This document shows, one piece after another, positions 54,707-63,703 of a stretch of 64,000 nucleotides of DNA; within the stretch, counting starts at the first letter, position 1, and every line of letters begins with the position of its first letter. The notes beneath the pieces were generated by a model, which saw nothing but the letters and a program-made list of their open reading frames with translations, did no database searches and was not told the origin of the DNA. This DNA comes from Halococcus agarilyticus (lineage in GTDB: Archaea; Halobacteriota; Halobacteria; Halobacteriales; Halococcaceae): positions 1-64,000 of the forward strand of contig NZ_BAFM01000012.1 of the NCBI RefSeq assembly GCF_000334895.1, given 5' to 3'. The position numbers were made by a program, and so were the translations under genes.

Positions 54707-54946
54707 CTACCCGACCCAGGAGTCGTCGCCCATCGCTCTGTCGATCTCGGTTCGCACGAACTCCTCGGCGATGACCTCGTAGCGGAGCGTGCCGTCGCCG
54801 TCCTCGGTGGCACACGCCGTGCAGAAGGTCATGCGACGCTGGGTGCCGTCTTCGAGCACGTACTCCTCGGTTTCGCGATCGGCCGCCGCAGTCGAACCGC
54901 AGTCCGGACACGGGCGATCGGTCGCGGCACGCGCGTCGTTCGCCAT
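54707..54946 (-). CDS. Small zinc-ribbon protein
   Basis: 79 residues from MANDARAATDRPCPDCG. Cys pairs CPDC (13-16) and CTAC (about 42-45) form one zinc site. The rest is acidic with an alpha-helical end. Divergent from the MgsA-C-like gene, with starts 99 bases apart. Likely nucleic-acid or protein binding; function unknown. Confidence 0.75.
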   Translation of the reverse strand: MANDARAATDRPCPDCGSTAAADRETEEYVLEDGTQRRMTFCTACATEDGDGTLRYEVIAEEFVRTEIDRAMGDDSWVG

Positions 54947-55045
54947 CGTCGATGGTTGTGTACGCACGGGACGTGACTTCAATCTACTGCACCCGTCGAA
55001 CCCGGATGGTCACGCACATGTGTGCGCCGTGACGAGGACACAGCC

Positions 55046-55834
55046 ATGAGTGACGGGAAACAGGCCACGCTCGGCGGCGGCGAGGCCGACACGAGGGACC
55101 CGGACGACCACGCGACCAACGATTTCGGCGACGAGCTCGACGAGCACGAGACCAGGGGCGGGTACAGCCGGTACGACGTCGCGAGCCTGCTCCAGAAGGC
55201 CGTCCGGCGTTCCGACGAGGAGTGCGCGGCGTGGGCAGCGTGGGAGCTCGTCCGCTCCGGGTACGCGTGGAACTGCTGGGATCGGCTCGCACTCTACGTC
55301 GTCGAAGACCTGCGAGCGGGCGCGGACGTCGTCCTCACTATCGATCGCTACGAGCGCCTCGCGACCGAGCGGTGGGACGACGATGGGTGGGAGGGTCGGC
55401 TCTGCGGGATCCACGCGGCGCTCGCCGCCGCCCGGGCCACCTCGACCCGCGAAGCCACCTACGCGAACGAGTACTTCGAGCGGGTGGCCGAAGAACGCGC
55501 CGCGGCGCGCGAGGCGGGTCGCGAGCCAGCGTACGACTTTCCGGTCGGCGATCTCGAACCCGGCGGCGAGTTCGACGTGATCTTCGATCAGCACACCTAC
55601 GACGGCAAGAAGATGGGGCGCGACGGTCGGTACTTCACCGTCCACGGCGCGCGCGTCGGGCCGACGGGGGAACCGGAGCTGAGTCGGCGGTGGCGACGTC
55701 GGAGCCTCGCCCTCGCCGATCGCTCGTACAGCGACGCGGAACGATCGCACGCGCTCGCGCCGGTCGATTCCGACGACCGCTGGGCCGAACCCGAACAGCC
55801 CGGGCCCGAGTCGTCGGCCAGTGACGAAAACTGA
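55046..55834 (+). CDS. Stand-alone MgsA/WRNIP1 C-terminal-like protein
   Basis: 262 residues from MSDGKQATLGGG. Residues about 45-150 (YDVASLLQKAVRRSDEE, AAWAAWELVRSG, RLALYVVEDL) resemble the helical domain that follows the AAA+ module in MgsA/RarA/WRNIP1 replication-recovery proteins. About 180-210 (VIFDQHTYDGKKMGRDGRYF) matches a segment found in related phage-borne proteins. The ATPase domain is absent: no Walker A or B. It could be an adaptor at stalled forks or of viral origin. The match is by motif reading only. Confidence 0.6.
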   Translation: MSDGKQATLGGGEADTRDPDDHATNDFGDELDEHETRGGYSRYDVASLLQKAVRRSDEECAAWAAWELVRSGYAWNCWDRLALYVVEDLRAGADVVLTIDRYERLATERWDDDGWEGRLCGIHAALAAARATSTREATYANEYFERVAEERAAAREAGREPAYDFPVGDLEPGGEFDVIFDQHTYDGKKMGRDGRYFTVHGARVGPTGEPELSRRWRRRSLALADRSYSDAERSHALAPVDSDDRWAEPEQPGPESSASDEN

Positions 55835-56187
55835 CGTCTGGCGAGGATCGGTTCGAACTGAAACGATGTTCGGAGCGCTCCAGCCCTCCCGAGCCGGGCG
55901 CTTCGAGTTCGGCGGCGAAAATGGGCCGGTCGTGCTCCCCCCGGCCCATGGTTCGCGTATGCTCCCACGCTCGGTGGCCCCGTGTCGACCGAGCGTAGCA
56001 CAGGCAACCCGCCTGCACGAGCTACTACGTCATCCGACTCGCTTAGTAGTTGTTACCAGTTACCACCGTGGGCGAGGGAGTCGACCGATCGACGCGAGCA
56101 CACGTCTTCGGGGACGCCATCGAGATGGGAAACCGTGACCGATCGGCCCCGATCGGCGCGACCCGACTTCCGGCGACGATTCCGTTC
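55835..56187. other. Intergenic region between convergent genes, with a strong hairpin
   Basis: About 350 bases without a gene. It contains the 9-base-arm hairpin listed separately (55921-55949) and an AT-richer stretch near 56040-56070 with a repeated TTACCA unit. Confidence 0.5.
55921..55949 (+). terminator. Perfect 9-base hairpin between convergent genes
   Basis: Arms ATGGGCCGG and CCGGCCCAT with an 11-base loop, 87 bases after the stop of the MgsA-C-like gene and about 240 bases before the convergent acetyltransferase stop. Likely a 3' end structure usable from either side; no T run follows. Confidence 0.45.
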
Positions 56188-57390
56188 TCAGAAGCGCTCC
56201 GGCAGGAACACCTCCTTTTCGGGGAACAGTTCGGCCAGGGCGTCGGTCGCCGCCGTCGAGCGCACGTCGAGCCCGCCGATCCGTCGAGCGCGCTCCGCCG
56301 AGCAGTAGCCGACGAGGAGCTGTGAGAGCGTGCCGATGTCGACGGTCGCGGCCGGTTCGTCGTCGGTCGTCGCGACGCTCGCTTCGCCCTCGGCGACCTC
56401 GATCGCGAACGTCGCGTCGTTCCACGGCGCGTGCGGATCGTCGACGGCGATGGTGAGGGTAGCGTCGTCGACGTCGGGATACGGAACGGCTTCGAGCGCC
56501 CCCGGGACGTCGACGATCCGGACCATCTTACCGGCGGCCACCTCGACCTCGATCGCGTCCCGGTCGGTGACCACGTCGAGGAGTCGGTCGTGGTCGTGGC
56601 CGTACAGTTCGACCGTGCTCACCTGGGAGTCGTGGTCGTGGCAGAAGCGCAGCAGGTTCAGATACGCCTCGTGGTCGGTGGACGCCATCTCGTCGACCAC
56701 GAGGCACCGACCGTCGTCGTCCTCCCGGACGCGATACAGCAGGTAGCCCCGTGGCTCGCCATCGCGGAGCCACGCGTAGCAAAAGCGCTCCGTGTCGTGA
56801 GCCTGAAAGACGCGATCGCGCCACCAGTCGGCGCTCCGGCGGGTCGCGAGGTTCACACCGTGGAGCCATCCCTCGAAGACCGGCTCCAGCGTGGCGTACT
56901 CCTCGGGCTCGATACGGCGGAACTCGCCGGCCGCGGCGGATCGCACCGTCGACAGCGCCGCGGGATCGACGGTCGCCGTCTGATACCGACAGCCGGTCGC
57001 CCAGCCGTAGCGCGCGTAGAAATCGTGCTCGAACGGCCGGAGCGCGGCGATCGGCCACCCCCGTTCGCGGTACTCCCGAAGGGAGGCTTCGAGGAGTTCC
57101 CCGACGAACCCCTGGTGTCGGCGTTCCGGTGGGGAGGCCACCCCCGAGAGGCCGGCCACCGGCAGCCACTCGCCGCGCAGCCGGGCGGTGAACTCGATGT
57201 GGGTGCCACAGGCAACGAGATCGTTGTCGTCGAATACGCCCCGATCCTCGCCGAACGCCCACCGTCGCCGACGGCGTTCGTCGATCGGCTCGTCCGGATC
57301 GTACGGCCCCGATCCGGCGTCGAAGGCGTAGCCCGTGATCGCGTGGTGGCGGTCCTCGTACTCCTCCTGGATGGGACGGTACTCGGTCAT
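56188..57390 (-). CDS. Eis-type GNAT acetyltransferase with SCP2 domain
   Basis: 400 residues from MTEYRPIQEEYED. Three parts: N-terminal GNAT domain with the acetyl-CoA loop PPERRHQGFVGELLEASLREYRERG (residues about 87-111), a second GNAT-like domain (about 150-280), and a C-terminal SCP2-like domain (about 290-400). This order matches Eis, which acetylates aminoglycosides and proteins. Substrate is unknown here. Confidence 0.88.
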   Translation of the reverse strand: MTEYRPIQEEYEDRHHAITGYAFDAGSGPYDPDEPIDERRRRRWAFGEDRGVFDDNDLVACGTHIEFTARLRGEWLPVAGLSGVASPPERRHQGFVGELLEASLREYRERGWPIAALRPFEHDFYARYGWATGCRYQTATVDPAALSTVRSAAAGEFRRIEPEEYATLEPVFEGWLHGVNLATRRSADWWRDRVFQAHDTERFCYAWLRDGEPRGYLLYRVREDDDGRCLVVDEMASTDHEAYLNLLRFCHDHDSQVSTVELYGHDHDRLLDVVTDRDAIEVEVAAGKMVRIVDVPGALEAVPYPDVDDATLTIAVDDPHAPWNDATFAIEVAEGEASVATTDDEPAATVDIGTLSQLLVGYCSAERARRIGGLDVRSTAATDALAELFPEKEVFLPERF

Positions 57391-57454
57391 ACCGATCCGG
57401 GGGTACCGTGCGTCAAATACTTTCAGGCCATCCGGTAGATCGCCGTCATCGATC

Positions 57455-59617
57455 TCAGTCGTTCGCCGGGGCCGCACCCGTCTCCGCGTCCGTGTCCGCC
57501 GTCGCTCCCGCTCCGCCCGCATCGAGTGCCTCCGCGAGGAGTTCGGCAAGCCCGACGATCTCGATCTCGTCCTCGAAGCTCCCGGTCTTGCGGCCGTCCT
57601 CGTACATCGTCATGCACATCGGGCACGCGACCACGAACTTCTCGACCGCCCTTCCCGCGTCGGTGTCTTCCAGCGCCTCGCGGAGTCGTTCCTCGCTCGG
57701 CTTTGGCTCCTCGTCGAAGTCCATCCAGAGCCCGCCGCCACCGCCACCACAGCAGAAACTGTTCGCGCGATTTCTGGGCATCTCGTTCAGGTCACAACCA
57801 GTCCGGCGGACGAGATCTCGGGGAGCCTCGTACTCGTCGTTCATCCGGCCGAGGTGACAGGGATCGTGGTACGTCACGGTGTGATCGAGCTCGGTCCCCG
57901 CGAGGTCGAGCGCGCCACTATCCGCGAGTTCCTGAACGACCTGCGTGTAGTGGTGCACGTCGATCTCGCCATCGGCGTTCCACTCTACGCCGTCGAGTTC
58001 GGGGTACTCGTTCGCAAACGTGTTGTAGCTGTGGGGGTCGGTGCAGACCAGCGTGTCGAACTCACAGCTCTCGAACGCGTCGACGTTGTCCTCGGCGAGC
58101 ATCTCGTAGAGGCCCTCTTCACCGACTCGGCGAACGTCGTTGCCGTCGTTCTGCTCGTCCTCGTAGAGGATGCCGTAGTCGACGCCCGCGTGCTCGAAGA
58201 TGGTGGCGAGCGACCGGGCGACTCGCCGGTTTCGCTCGTCGTAGGAGGGGTAGTCGCCGACGTACCAGAGGTACTCGACGGGTTCGTCGCGCGCGTCGGG
58301 CACCGCGAAGTCGAGCTCCTCGGTCCACTCGGGGCGCTTGCGCTCGGGATCGCCGAAGGAGTTGCCCTGGCCGAAGATGTCCATCATGGTCTCCTGGACG
58401 TTCTCGTCCATCTCGCCCGACTCGGTGAGCCGGCGGTTCATCTCGGTGAACTGCGGGACGTGCTCGATGTCGACGGGGCAGGCGTCCATGCAGGCCATGC
58501 AGGACATACACGACTCCATCGTGCGCGAATCGATGACGCTCGTGCCGCCGTCCGCGACGATCTCCTTCGTCTCGCCGCCCGCGTTCACCGACTCGCGATA
58601 CCCCTTGAGATCGAGGATCACGTCGCGGGGGTCGAGCGGGCGGCCCGACGCCTTCGCGGGACAGACCGACGAACACCGGCCGCACTTGGTGCAGGCGTCC
58701 TGATCGAGGATCTGTCGCCACGACATGTCCTCGACCTCCGTGAACCCGATCTCGTCGGGGTCGGCGTCGGCGGGGACGCCCGGCAGCCGAACCCCTGCCT
58801 TCTCGTCGCGGGTGACGACGTTCGCGAACGAGGAGAGCATGTGGAACGGCTTGGCGTAGGGCACCCACGCGACGAACCCGAGCGCGAGCAGCGAGTGCGA
58901 CCACCACGCCGCCGGGTAGATCGTCGTCGCGAGCCCTTCGGAGATGCCCGCGCCCTGGAGGACGAGCGCGACGAACCAGCCGACGAAGCTCACCGTCTCG
59001 AACTCGGGAAAGCCGGTCGCGAGGATCCGGACGCCCTCGACGAGATACCCTCCGAGGGCGAGGAGAAACAGCGTCCAGACGAACAGCCCGTCTTCGAGGC
59101 TGGTGTGTTCGCCCCAGAGCCGCTCGTTCCGGACGACGTATCGTCGGTAGATCGCCATCCCGAGACCGACGACGAACAGAAAGCCCATCGCGTCCATCAC
59201 CAGCGAGTACGAGAGGTAGAAATCGCCGACGAAGAACGACTGTGTCTCGCCCAGCAGTCCCGTAATGAGACGATAGCCGTCCATGTCGATGCCCAGAATG
59301 GTGGTGCCGATCAGCAGCGTGAGGAAGCCCCACATGATGAACGCGTGCATCAGCCCGCCGTAGAGGTCGCGGTTGAACTGGTTCTCGTTGGTGGCGACGG
59401 TTTTGGCGGCGCTCACGATCCGGTTCGGGAGGTCGTCGAGCCTGGCGAAGGCGTCCTCCGTTCCCCGAGTGTAGCGGGCGAACCGCTCGTAGACCCCGTA
59501 CAGGAACACCGCGACCGCGAGCGCCGCGAGGAAATAAAAGAGCGCCTTCCCGACGGGACCCACCAACCAGAACGTCTCTCGGGTGACGGTCTCTCCCGTC
59601 TGGAGCACGAGTGTCAT
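57455..59617 (-). CDS. HdrD-like FeS oxidoreductase with NarI-type membrane domain
   Basis: 720 residues. N-terminal membrane domain (about 20-270) with about six helices resembling the cytochrome b subunit NarI. Two 4Fe4S motifs follow: CTKCGRCSSVCPAKA and CMSCMACMDACPVDI. Two CCG cysteine-rich domains end it, including DPCHLGRMN and CCGGGGGG. The pattern matches the ETF:menaquinone oxidoreductase family, which carries electrons from acyl-CoA dehydrogenases through ETF to menaquinone. An Ala/Asp tail is of low complexity. Confidence 0.9.
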   Translation of the reverse strand: MTLVLQTGETVTRETFWLVGPVGKALFYFLAALAVAVFLYGVYERFARYTRGTEDAFARLDDLPNRIVSAAKTVATNENQFNRDLYGGLMHAFIMWGFLTLLIGTTILGIDMDGYRLITGLLGETQSFFVGDFYLSYSLVMDAMGFLFVVGLGMAIYRRYVVRNERLWGEHTSLEDGLFVWTLFLLALGGYLVEGVRILATGFPEFETVSFVGWFVALVLQGAGISEGLATTIYPAAWWSHSLLALGFVAWVPYAKPFHMLSSFANVVTRDEKAGVRLPGVPADADPDEIGFTEVEDMSWRQILDQDACTKCGRCSSVCPAKASGRPLDPRDVILDLKGYRESVNAGGETKEIVADGGTSVIDSRTMESCMSCMACMDACPVDIEHVPQFTEMNRRLTESGEMDENVQETMMDIFGQGNSFGDPERKRPEWTEELDFAVPDARDEPVEYLWYVGDYPSYDERNRRVARSLATIFEHAGVDYGILYEDEQNDGNDVRRVGEEGLYEMLAEDNVDAFESCEFDTLVCTDPHSYNTFANEYPELDGVEWNADGEIDVHHYTQVVQELADSGALDLAGTELDHTVTYHDPCHLGRMNDEYEAPRDLVRRTGCDLNEMPRNRANSFCCGGGGGGLWMDFDEEPKPSEERLREALEDTDAGRAVEKFVVACPMCMTMYEDGRKTGSFEDEIEIVGLAELLAEALDAGGAGATADTDAETGAAPAND

Positions 59618-59727
59618 CGATTATCGTCGTAGAGCCGACCGGCGGGGTTAAATCTTGTCCACCCGGCACGATCGGGCCGCAGTCGGTCGGGAATCAACAA
59701 TGAATTTATCGTTTCCGGGCGGTAGCG

Positions 59728-59964
59728 TCACTGGCCTTCCGCTTGCCACTCATACCGATCCGGCAGTACGCCCACCACAGACAGTATCCCGTACAGAACC
59801 AGAAGAGCGCCAATAACTATCGCCAGAAGTGGCACTACAGGTGTTCCTGTTGGAGACACGCCGGTGAACAGCGCAAACGGATTATCGTTTGTCCAGAAGC
59901 CGATAGCGATTATCAGGAGACCGAAGCCCCCAGTGAAGAGGCCCCCTTCTGTCGCAGCGTCCAT
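59728..59964 (-). CDS. Small two-helix membrane protein
   Basis: 78 residues. Helices at about 10-26 and 43-65 separated by a Pro/Thr-rich loop, then a charged end (PDRYEWQAEGQ). Composition is AT-richer than the neighbours. Function unknown, possibly acquired. Confidence 0.6.
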   Translation of the reverse strand: MDAATEGGLFTGGFGLLIIAIGFWTNDNPFALFTGVSPTGTPVVPLLAIVIGALLVLYGILSVVGVLPDRYEWQAEGQ

Positions 59965-60069
59965 GTGCCGGTGCTCGGGTGGACCTTAGTTATCTGTTAT
60001 CGTTTCCGCATCGATGTTTGAGAGTCGATTAGCGAGTGCTCATCGACCGCTCCGCTGTGATCGTCCCGG

Positions 60070-60786
60070 TCAGAGCGGATTTCCGACGAGTGCCCAGCCG
60101 ACGAGCACCGCGGCGAAACCGAGCGCCGGCAGGTCGCGGCGGGCGAATCGGAGGTGTGGCAGGGTCGGGTTCCACGCGAAACACCGGGCACGGAGCGCCA
60201 CGCCCAGCCGGTCGGCCCGCCCGAACGCCCGCCGGATTCCCGCGTTCGCGACGATTCCCATTCGATCGGTGAGCCCGCGTTCGCTCCCGAGGCGTGCGCG
60301 CATCGCCGCGCGCGTCCGCGAGAGGTCGGCCACCAGGACGGGAAGGAACCGGAAGACGAGCGCCACGCCGACGCCGAGGAAGCGACCCGGACGGCCGGGC
60401 ACGAGCGACTGGACCGCCGTCCGGGAGTCACGCACGCGCGTCGTCCGGACGTAAGCGACGCTCACGGCGAGGACGAGCAGGACGCGATAGCTCGCAAGCG
60501 CCGGCGCGACAGCTTGCGAGAGGGCGATCCACGGCGGTCCGAGGGTGAGGGCGGCGATCGCCGGCCCGGCGATCAGGAGGGGGAGCGCATAGCGCGCCTC
60601 GGCGAGGGCGGCGACCGGTGACACCGCCGAGGCCGCGAGAACGACGCCGGCGAGCGCGGTCAGCACCGCGAGGCCGCGCGGCGTGGTGTGAGCGAACGCC
60701 GCAAGCGCGAATCCCACCTGCACTGCGATTTTCGCCCGCGGATCGAGTCGGTGGGCGAGCGAGTCGCCAGGCTCGTAGGTCAGCAC
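60070..60786 (-). CDS. bioN: Biotin ECF transporter T component
   Basis: 238 residues from a GTG. Integral membrane EcfT protein with about five helices. The Ala-Arg-Gly coupling motifs that grip the ATPase read SRTRAAMRARLGSERG and RADRLGVALRARCF. LDPRAKIAVQVGFALAAF is the family N-terminus. Last gene of bioY-bioM-bioN; overlaps bioM by 7 bases. Confidence 0.9.
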   Translation of the reverse strand: MLTYEPGDSLAHRLDPRAKIAVQVGFALAAFAHTTPRGLAVLTALAGVVLAASAVSPVAALAEARYALPLLIAGPAIAALTLGPPWIALSQAVAPALASYRVLLVLAVSVAYVRTTRVRDSRTAVQSLVPGRPGRFLGVGVALVFRFLPVLVADLSRTRAAMRARLGSERGLTDRMGIVANAGIRRAFGRADRLGVALRARCFAWNPTLPHLRFARRDLPALGFAAVLVGWALVGNPL

Positions 60787-61487
60787 GGCGCGCGAACGCC
60801 GAGCCCCGGAAGCCGATCGATCGCGCCGTCGGGCGGTGCGTCGAGCGCGACCCGCCCCTCGTTCATCACGATCACCCGATCGGCGGGAGCGACGAGATCG
60901 CGAAGGTCGTGGGTGACGACCACGATCCCCGTTCCATCCATGTGAAGCGCACGCATCCTGTCCAGCACCGACTGTCGCGCCGGCTCGTCGAGGCCCGCGA
61001 ACGGCTCGTCGAGCACGAGGTGATTGGGTTCCATCGCGAGCGCACCCGCGATCGCGACTCGCGCCCGCTCGCCGCCGGACAACCTGTCGATGCGCTCGTC
61101 CTCGCGGCCATCCAGCTGTACTGCCGCGAGCGCGTCGGCCACCCGATGGTCGATTTCATCCCTGTCGAGCCCGAGGTTCTCGGGCCCGAACGCGACGTCC
61201 GCGCCCACGGTCGCGGCCACGAACCCGTCGCGCGGATCCTGAAACGTCATCGCGACCGCGGTTCGCGCGGCCACCACGCTCTCCGCGACCGCCTGGCCGT
61301 TCACCGACACGCTACCCGCATCGGGTTCGAGCAGGCCGTTGAACTGCCGGACGAGCGTCGTCTTCCCCGAGCCGTTCGGCCCCGCGAGCACGACGAACGA
61401 CCCGTCATGGATGGTGAGCGAGACACCGTCGATCGCCGGCCCGTCGGCTCCGTCGTAGCGATGGACGAGATCGCGGGTCTCGATCAT
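60780..61487 (-). CDS. bioM: Biotin ECF transporter ATPase
   Basis: 235 residues. Walker A GPNGSGKTT near residue 38, Q-loop TFQDPRDGFVAATV, signature LSGGERARVAIAGAL, Walker B LVLDEPFAGLD, H-loop VVTHDLRD. The Q-loop form with FQ(D/N)PR is that of ECF-type importers. Drives BioY with BioN. ATGA overlap with bioY. Confidence 0.93.
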   Translation of the reverse strand: MIETRDLVHRYDGADGPAIDGVSLTIHDGSFVVLAGPNGSGKTTLVRQFNGLLEPDAGSVSVNGQAVAESVVAARTAVAMTFQDPRDGFVAATVGADVAFGPENLGLDRDEIDHRVADALAAVQLDGREDERIDRLSGGERARVAIAGALAMEPNHLVLDEPFAGLDEPARQSVLDRMRALHMDGTGIVVVTHDLRDLVAPADRVIVMNEGRVALDAPPDGAIDRLPGLGVRAPC

Positions 61488-62065
61488 CGAGCGGCGGCGA
61501 TCGCGTCGCTCCGAACGATCCCCACGCCGGCCACGATCTTCAGCACCTCGGCCGGAATGAACGCGGCCGCACCCCCGAGGAACGCCTCGACAGGGCCGAG
61601 ATTTTGGACGGCCATCAGTCCGACCACCCCGAACGCGTAGATTACAACCACGCCGAGGGCCATCGCGCCGACGAGGCGGAGCAGCGAGATCGACGTGGGA
61701 TCCACGAGCGAGGTGCCGCCGTGGACGACGACGCCGATCGCGGCGGCCGCGAACGGGTACGACCAGAGGTAGCCCGCGGTCGGCCCCACGAGGACGCCGA
61801 GTCCCGCCGACCCACCGGCGAACACCGGTGCGCCGAGTGCGCCCGCGAGGAGATAGAGCCCACAGGCCGCTCCGCCCCAGACCGGGCCGAGCAGGATGCC
61901 CGCGAGGAACACGCCGAGCACCTGGAGCGTGACCGGGGCGGGCGAGACGGGGTTCGGGAAGCTGACGTAGGCGAACGCGCCGATCAGGGCGGCGAACAGC
62001 GCCGCGCGCGCGAGGTTGCTCGCGGTCGCGTCACCAACGAGCTCCACGTCGCGAGTGGCGCTCAC
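61484..62065 (-). CDS. bioY: Biotin transporter substrate-binding subunit
   Basis: 193 residues from a GTG. Six helices. VSPAPVTLQVLGVFLAGILLGPVWG and LYLLAGALGAPVFAGGSAGLGVLVGPTAGYLWSYPFAA are the BioY signatures forming the biotin pocket. First gene of the operon. No biotin biosynthesis gene is in the window, in line with biotin import by this organism (inference). Confidence 0.95.
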   Translation of the reverse strand: MSATRDVELVGDATASNLARAALFAALIGAFAYVSFPNPVSPAPVTLQVLGVFLAGILLGPVWGGAACGLYLLAGALGAPVFAGGSAGLGVLVGPTAGYLWSYPFAAAAIGVVVHGGTSLVDPTSISLLRLVGAMALGVVVIYAFGVVGLMAVQNLGPVEAFLGGAAAFIPAEVLKIVAGVGIVRSDAIAAAR

Positions 62066-62173
62066 GATGCCCCCGTTCGACGGTCGCAGCGTGGTTCGGT
62101 CATCGGTACAGTCACCCGACCGTCGACTCTCTTAGCCTCGTCGGTTGACGAACCTCCTGTATCGCCGGCAGAC

Positions 62174-62179
62174 TTTTAT
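62174..62179 (+). promoter_or_regulatory. TATA box of the Cmi4-type gene
   Basis: TTTTAT in GACTTTTATG, centred about 36 bases before the ATG at 62212. Confidence 0.4.
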
Positions 62180-62211
62180 GGATCGGTGTCAGACGCTTCG
62201 TTCGCGCGACG

Positions 62212-62880
62212 ATGGACGAGAAAACTGCAGAGCTCCGTGACATCTTCGTCGACGTCACCGACGAGTCGACGGTCACCGAGCGCCAGGAGGACACCCCCGG
62301 CTCGCTCACGCGCGACGAGCCGGCGGCCGAGCGCGTCGAAGCGGTCGTGGCCTCGATGCGCGAACGCTACGACTTCGATACCGACCTTCCGGACGCGGCG
62401 CTCGCCGATCTGGTCGAGGGGTTCTACGACGGCGCGAGCGACGCCGCCCTCGCGGAGCGCGCGGCAGGTGCGGTTGACGAGACCGGCGCTGAGGACGAAG
62501 ACGGGGGTTCCGACGACACTTCGGCTGCCGACGTGACCGACCTCTCGCGCCGCGACGTCTTCCGCGCGCGGATGGATCTCCACCTCGTCCGGGAGGCCGA
62601 CACCGACGCCCCGTTCGCCCTCGGCGACCTCCGGGATCGACTCGCGAACGACGAGTCGATCGCCGGGATCGCCGACGAGTTCGACGTCGCGGAGTCGACG
62701 GTGCGGCGCTACCGGCGGGTGCTCGACACCCAGACCGAGCGCCGGCGCGTCGGCGATCGCTTCCGCGAGGAGTTCGACGAGATCCTCTCGGACGCCGATC
62801 TCGCCTCGCTCACCGAGGACGTCACTCGCGACGGTCTTGACGACGCCACCGACGGGATGGAAAACGACCTCTCCTTTTGA
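62212..62880 (+). CDS. Cmi4-type helix-turn-helix regulator
   Basis: 222 residues from MDEKTAELRDIFVDVTDEST. The start and overall layout match proteins annotated as conditioned medium-induced protein 4 in haloarchaea (recalled, not searched). Residues about 142-172 form a helix-turn-helix (SIAGIADEFDVAESTVRRYRRVLD) implying DNA binding. An acidic Gly/Asp-rich linker is at about 88-106. Control of growth-phase or density-linked genes is possible. Confidence 0.8.
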   Translation: MDEKTAELRDIFVDVTDESTVTERQEDTPGSLTRDEPAAERVEAVVASMRERYDFDTDLPDAALADLVEGFYDGASDAALAERAAGAVDETGAEDEDGGSDDTSAADVTDLSRRDVFRARMDLHLVREADTDAPFALGDLRDRLANDESIAGIADEFDVAESTVRRYRRVLDTQTERRRVGDRFREEFDEILSDADLASLTEDVTRDGLDDATDGMENDLSF

Positions 62881-62968
62881 TCCTGTCCCCGCTGCCGGCT
62901 GTCCTAGGCTTCGACCCGAGCGCCGCACGCGAACGGGTTATCCGTCCGTGGCTCGTCGTTTCTGGCGA

Positions 62969-63691
62969 ATGCAGGTCGCGCTCCTCACCGTCGGCGACGA
63001 GCTCCTCGCGGGCGACACCCAGAACACCAACGCGACGTGGCTCGCGGGTCAGCTCACCGATCGCGGCGCGACGATCGCACGGATCCTCGTGGTGCCCGAC
63101 GACCGCGACCTGATCGCCCGGAAGGTGCGCGAGTTCGCCGGGAGTTTCGACGCCGTGATCGTGACGGGTGGGCTCGGTGGCACGCCCGACGACGTCACGA
63201 TGGACGCGGTGGCGGCGGCGTTCGATCGTTCGCTCGCGCCCGATGACCGTGCGCTCGCGGATATCGAGACCACGGTCGAGGCCGTTCGTGAGGAGTTCCC
63301 CGACATCGATCTCGACCACGAGGCCGAGGCCTCGATCCCCGACGGGAGTCGACCGCTACTGAACCAGCCGGGCCTCGCACCCGGTTGCGTGATCGAGAAC
63401 GTCTACGTGCTTCCCGGCGTCCCCAACGAGATGAAGGCGATGTTCGAGAACGTCGCCGAGTCGTTCGGCGGCGACGTCGAATCACGAACCTTCCACACCG
63501 CGACGCCGGAGGCCGATCTCGTCGCCGATCTCGAAGCGACTGGCGAGCGTTTCGACGTCGCCGTCGGCTGCTATCCCGATCCCGCAGTCCGTCACAACCG
63601 GATCAAACTCACGGGTGAGGACGAGAGCGAACTCGACACGGCGGCCGACTGGTTGCGCGAGCGCGTCGACGTGACGACGCCCGCAGAGTGA
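62969..63691 (+). CDS. CinA-like molybdopterin-binding-fold protein
   Basis: 240 residues from MQVALLTVGDELLAGDTQNTN. MoCF fold: VGDELLAGDTQNTNATWLAG, VTGGLGGTPDDVTMDAVAAAF, and LPGVPNEMKAMFE. Corresponds to the N-terminal half of bacterial CinA (COG1058), here without the nicotinamide mononucleotide amidase domain. Members process ADP-ribose or related nucleotide metabolites. The start is 88 bases after the cmi4-like stop. Confidence 0.9.
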   Translation: MQVALLTVGDELLAGDTQNTNATWLAGQLTDRGATIARILVVPDDRDLIARKVREFAGSFDAVIVTGGLGGTPDDVTMDAVAAAFDRSLAPDDRALADIETTVEAVREEFPDIDLDHEAEASIPDGSRPLLNQPGLAPGCVIENVYVLPGVPNEMKAMFENVAESFGGDVESRTFHTATPEADLVADLEATGERFDVAVGCYPDPAVRHNRIKLTGEDESELDTAADWLRERVDVTTPAE

Positions 63692-63703
63692 GCGGAAACG
63701 CGT

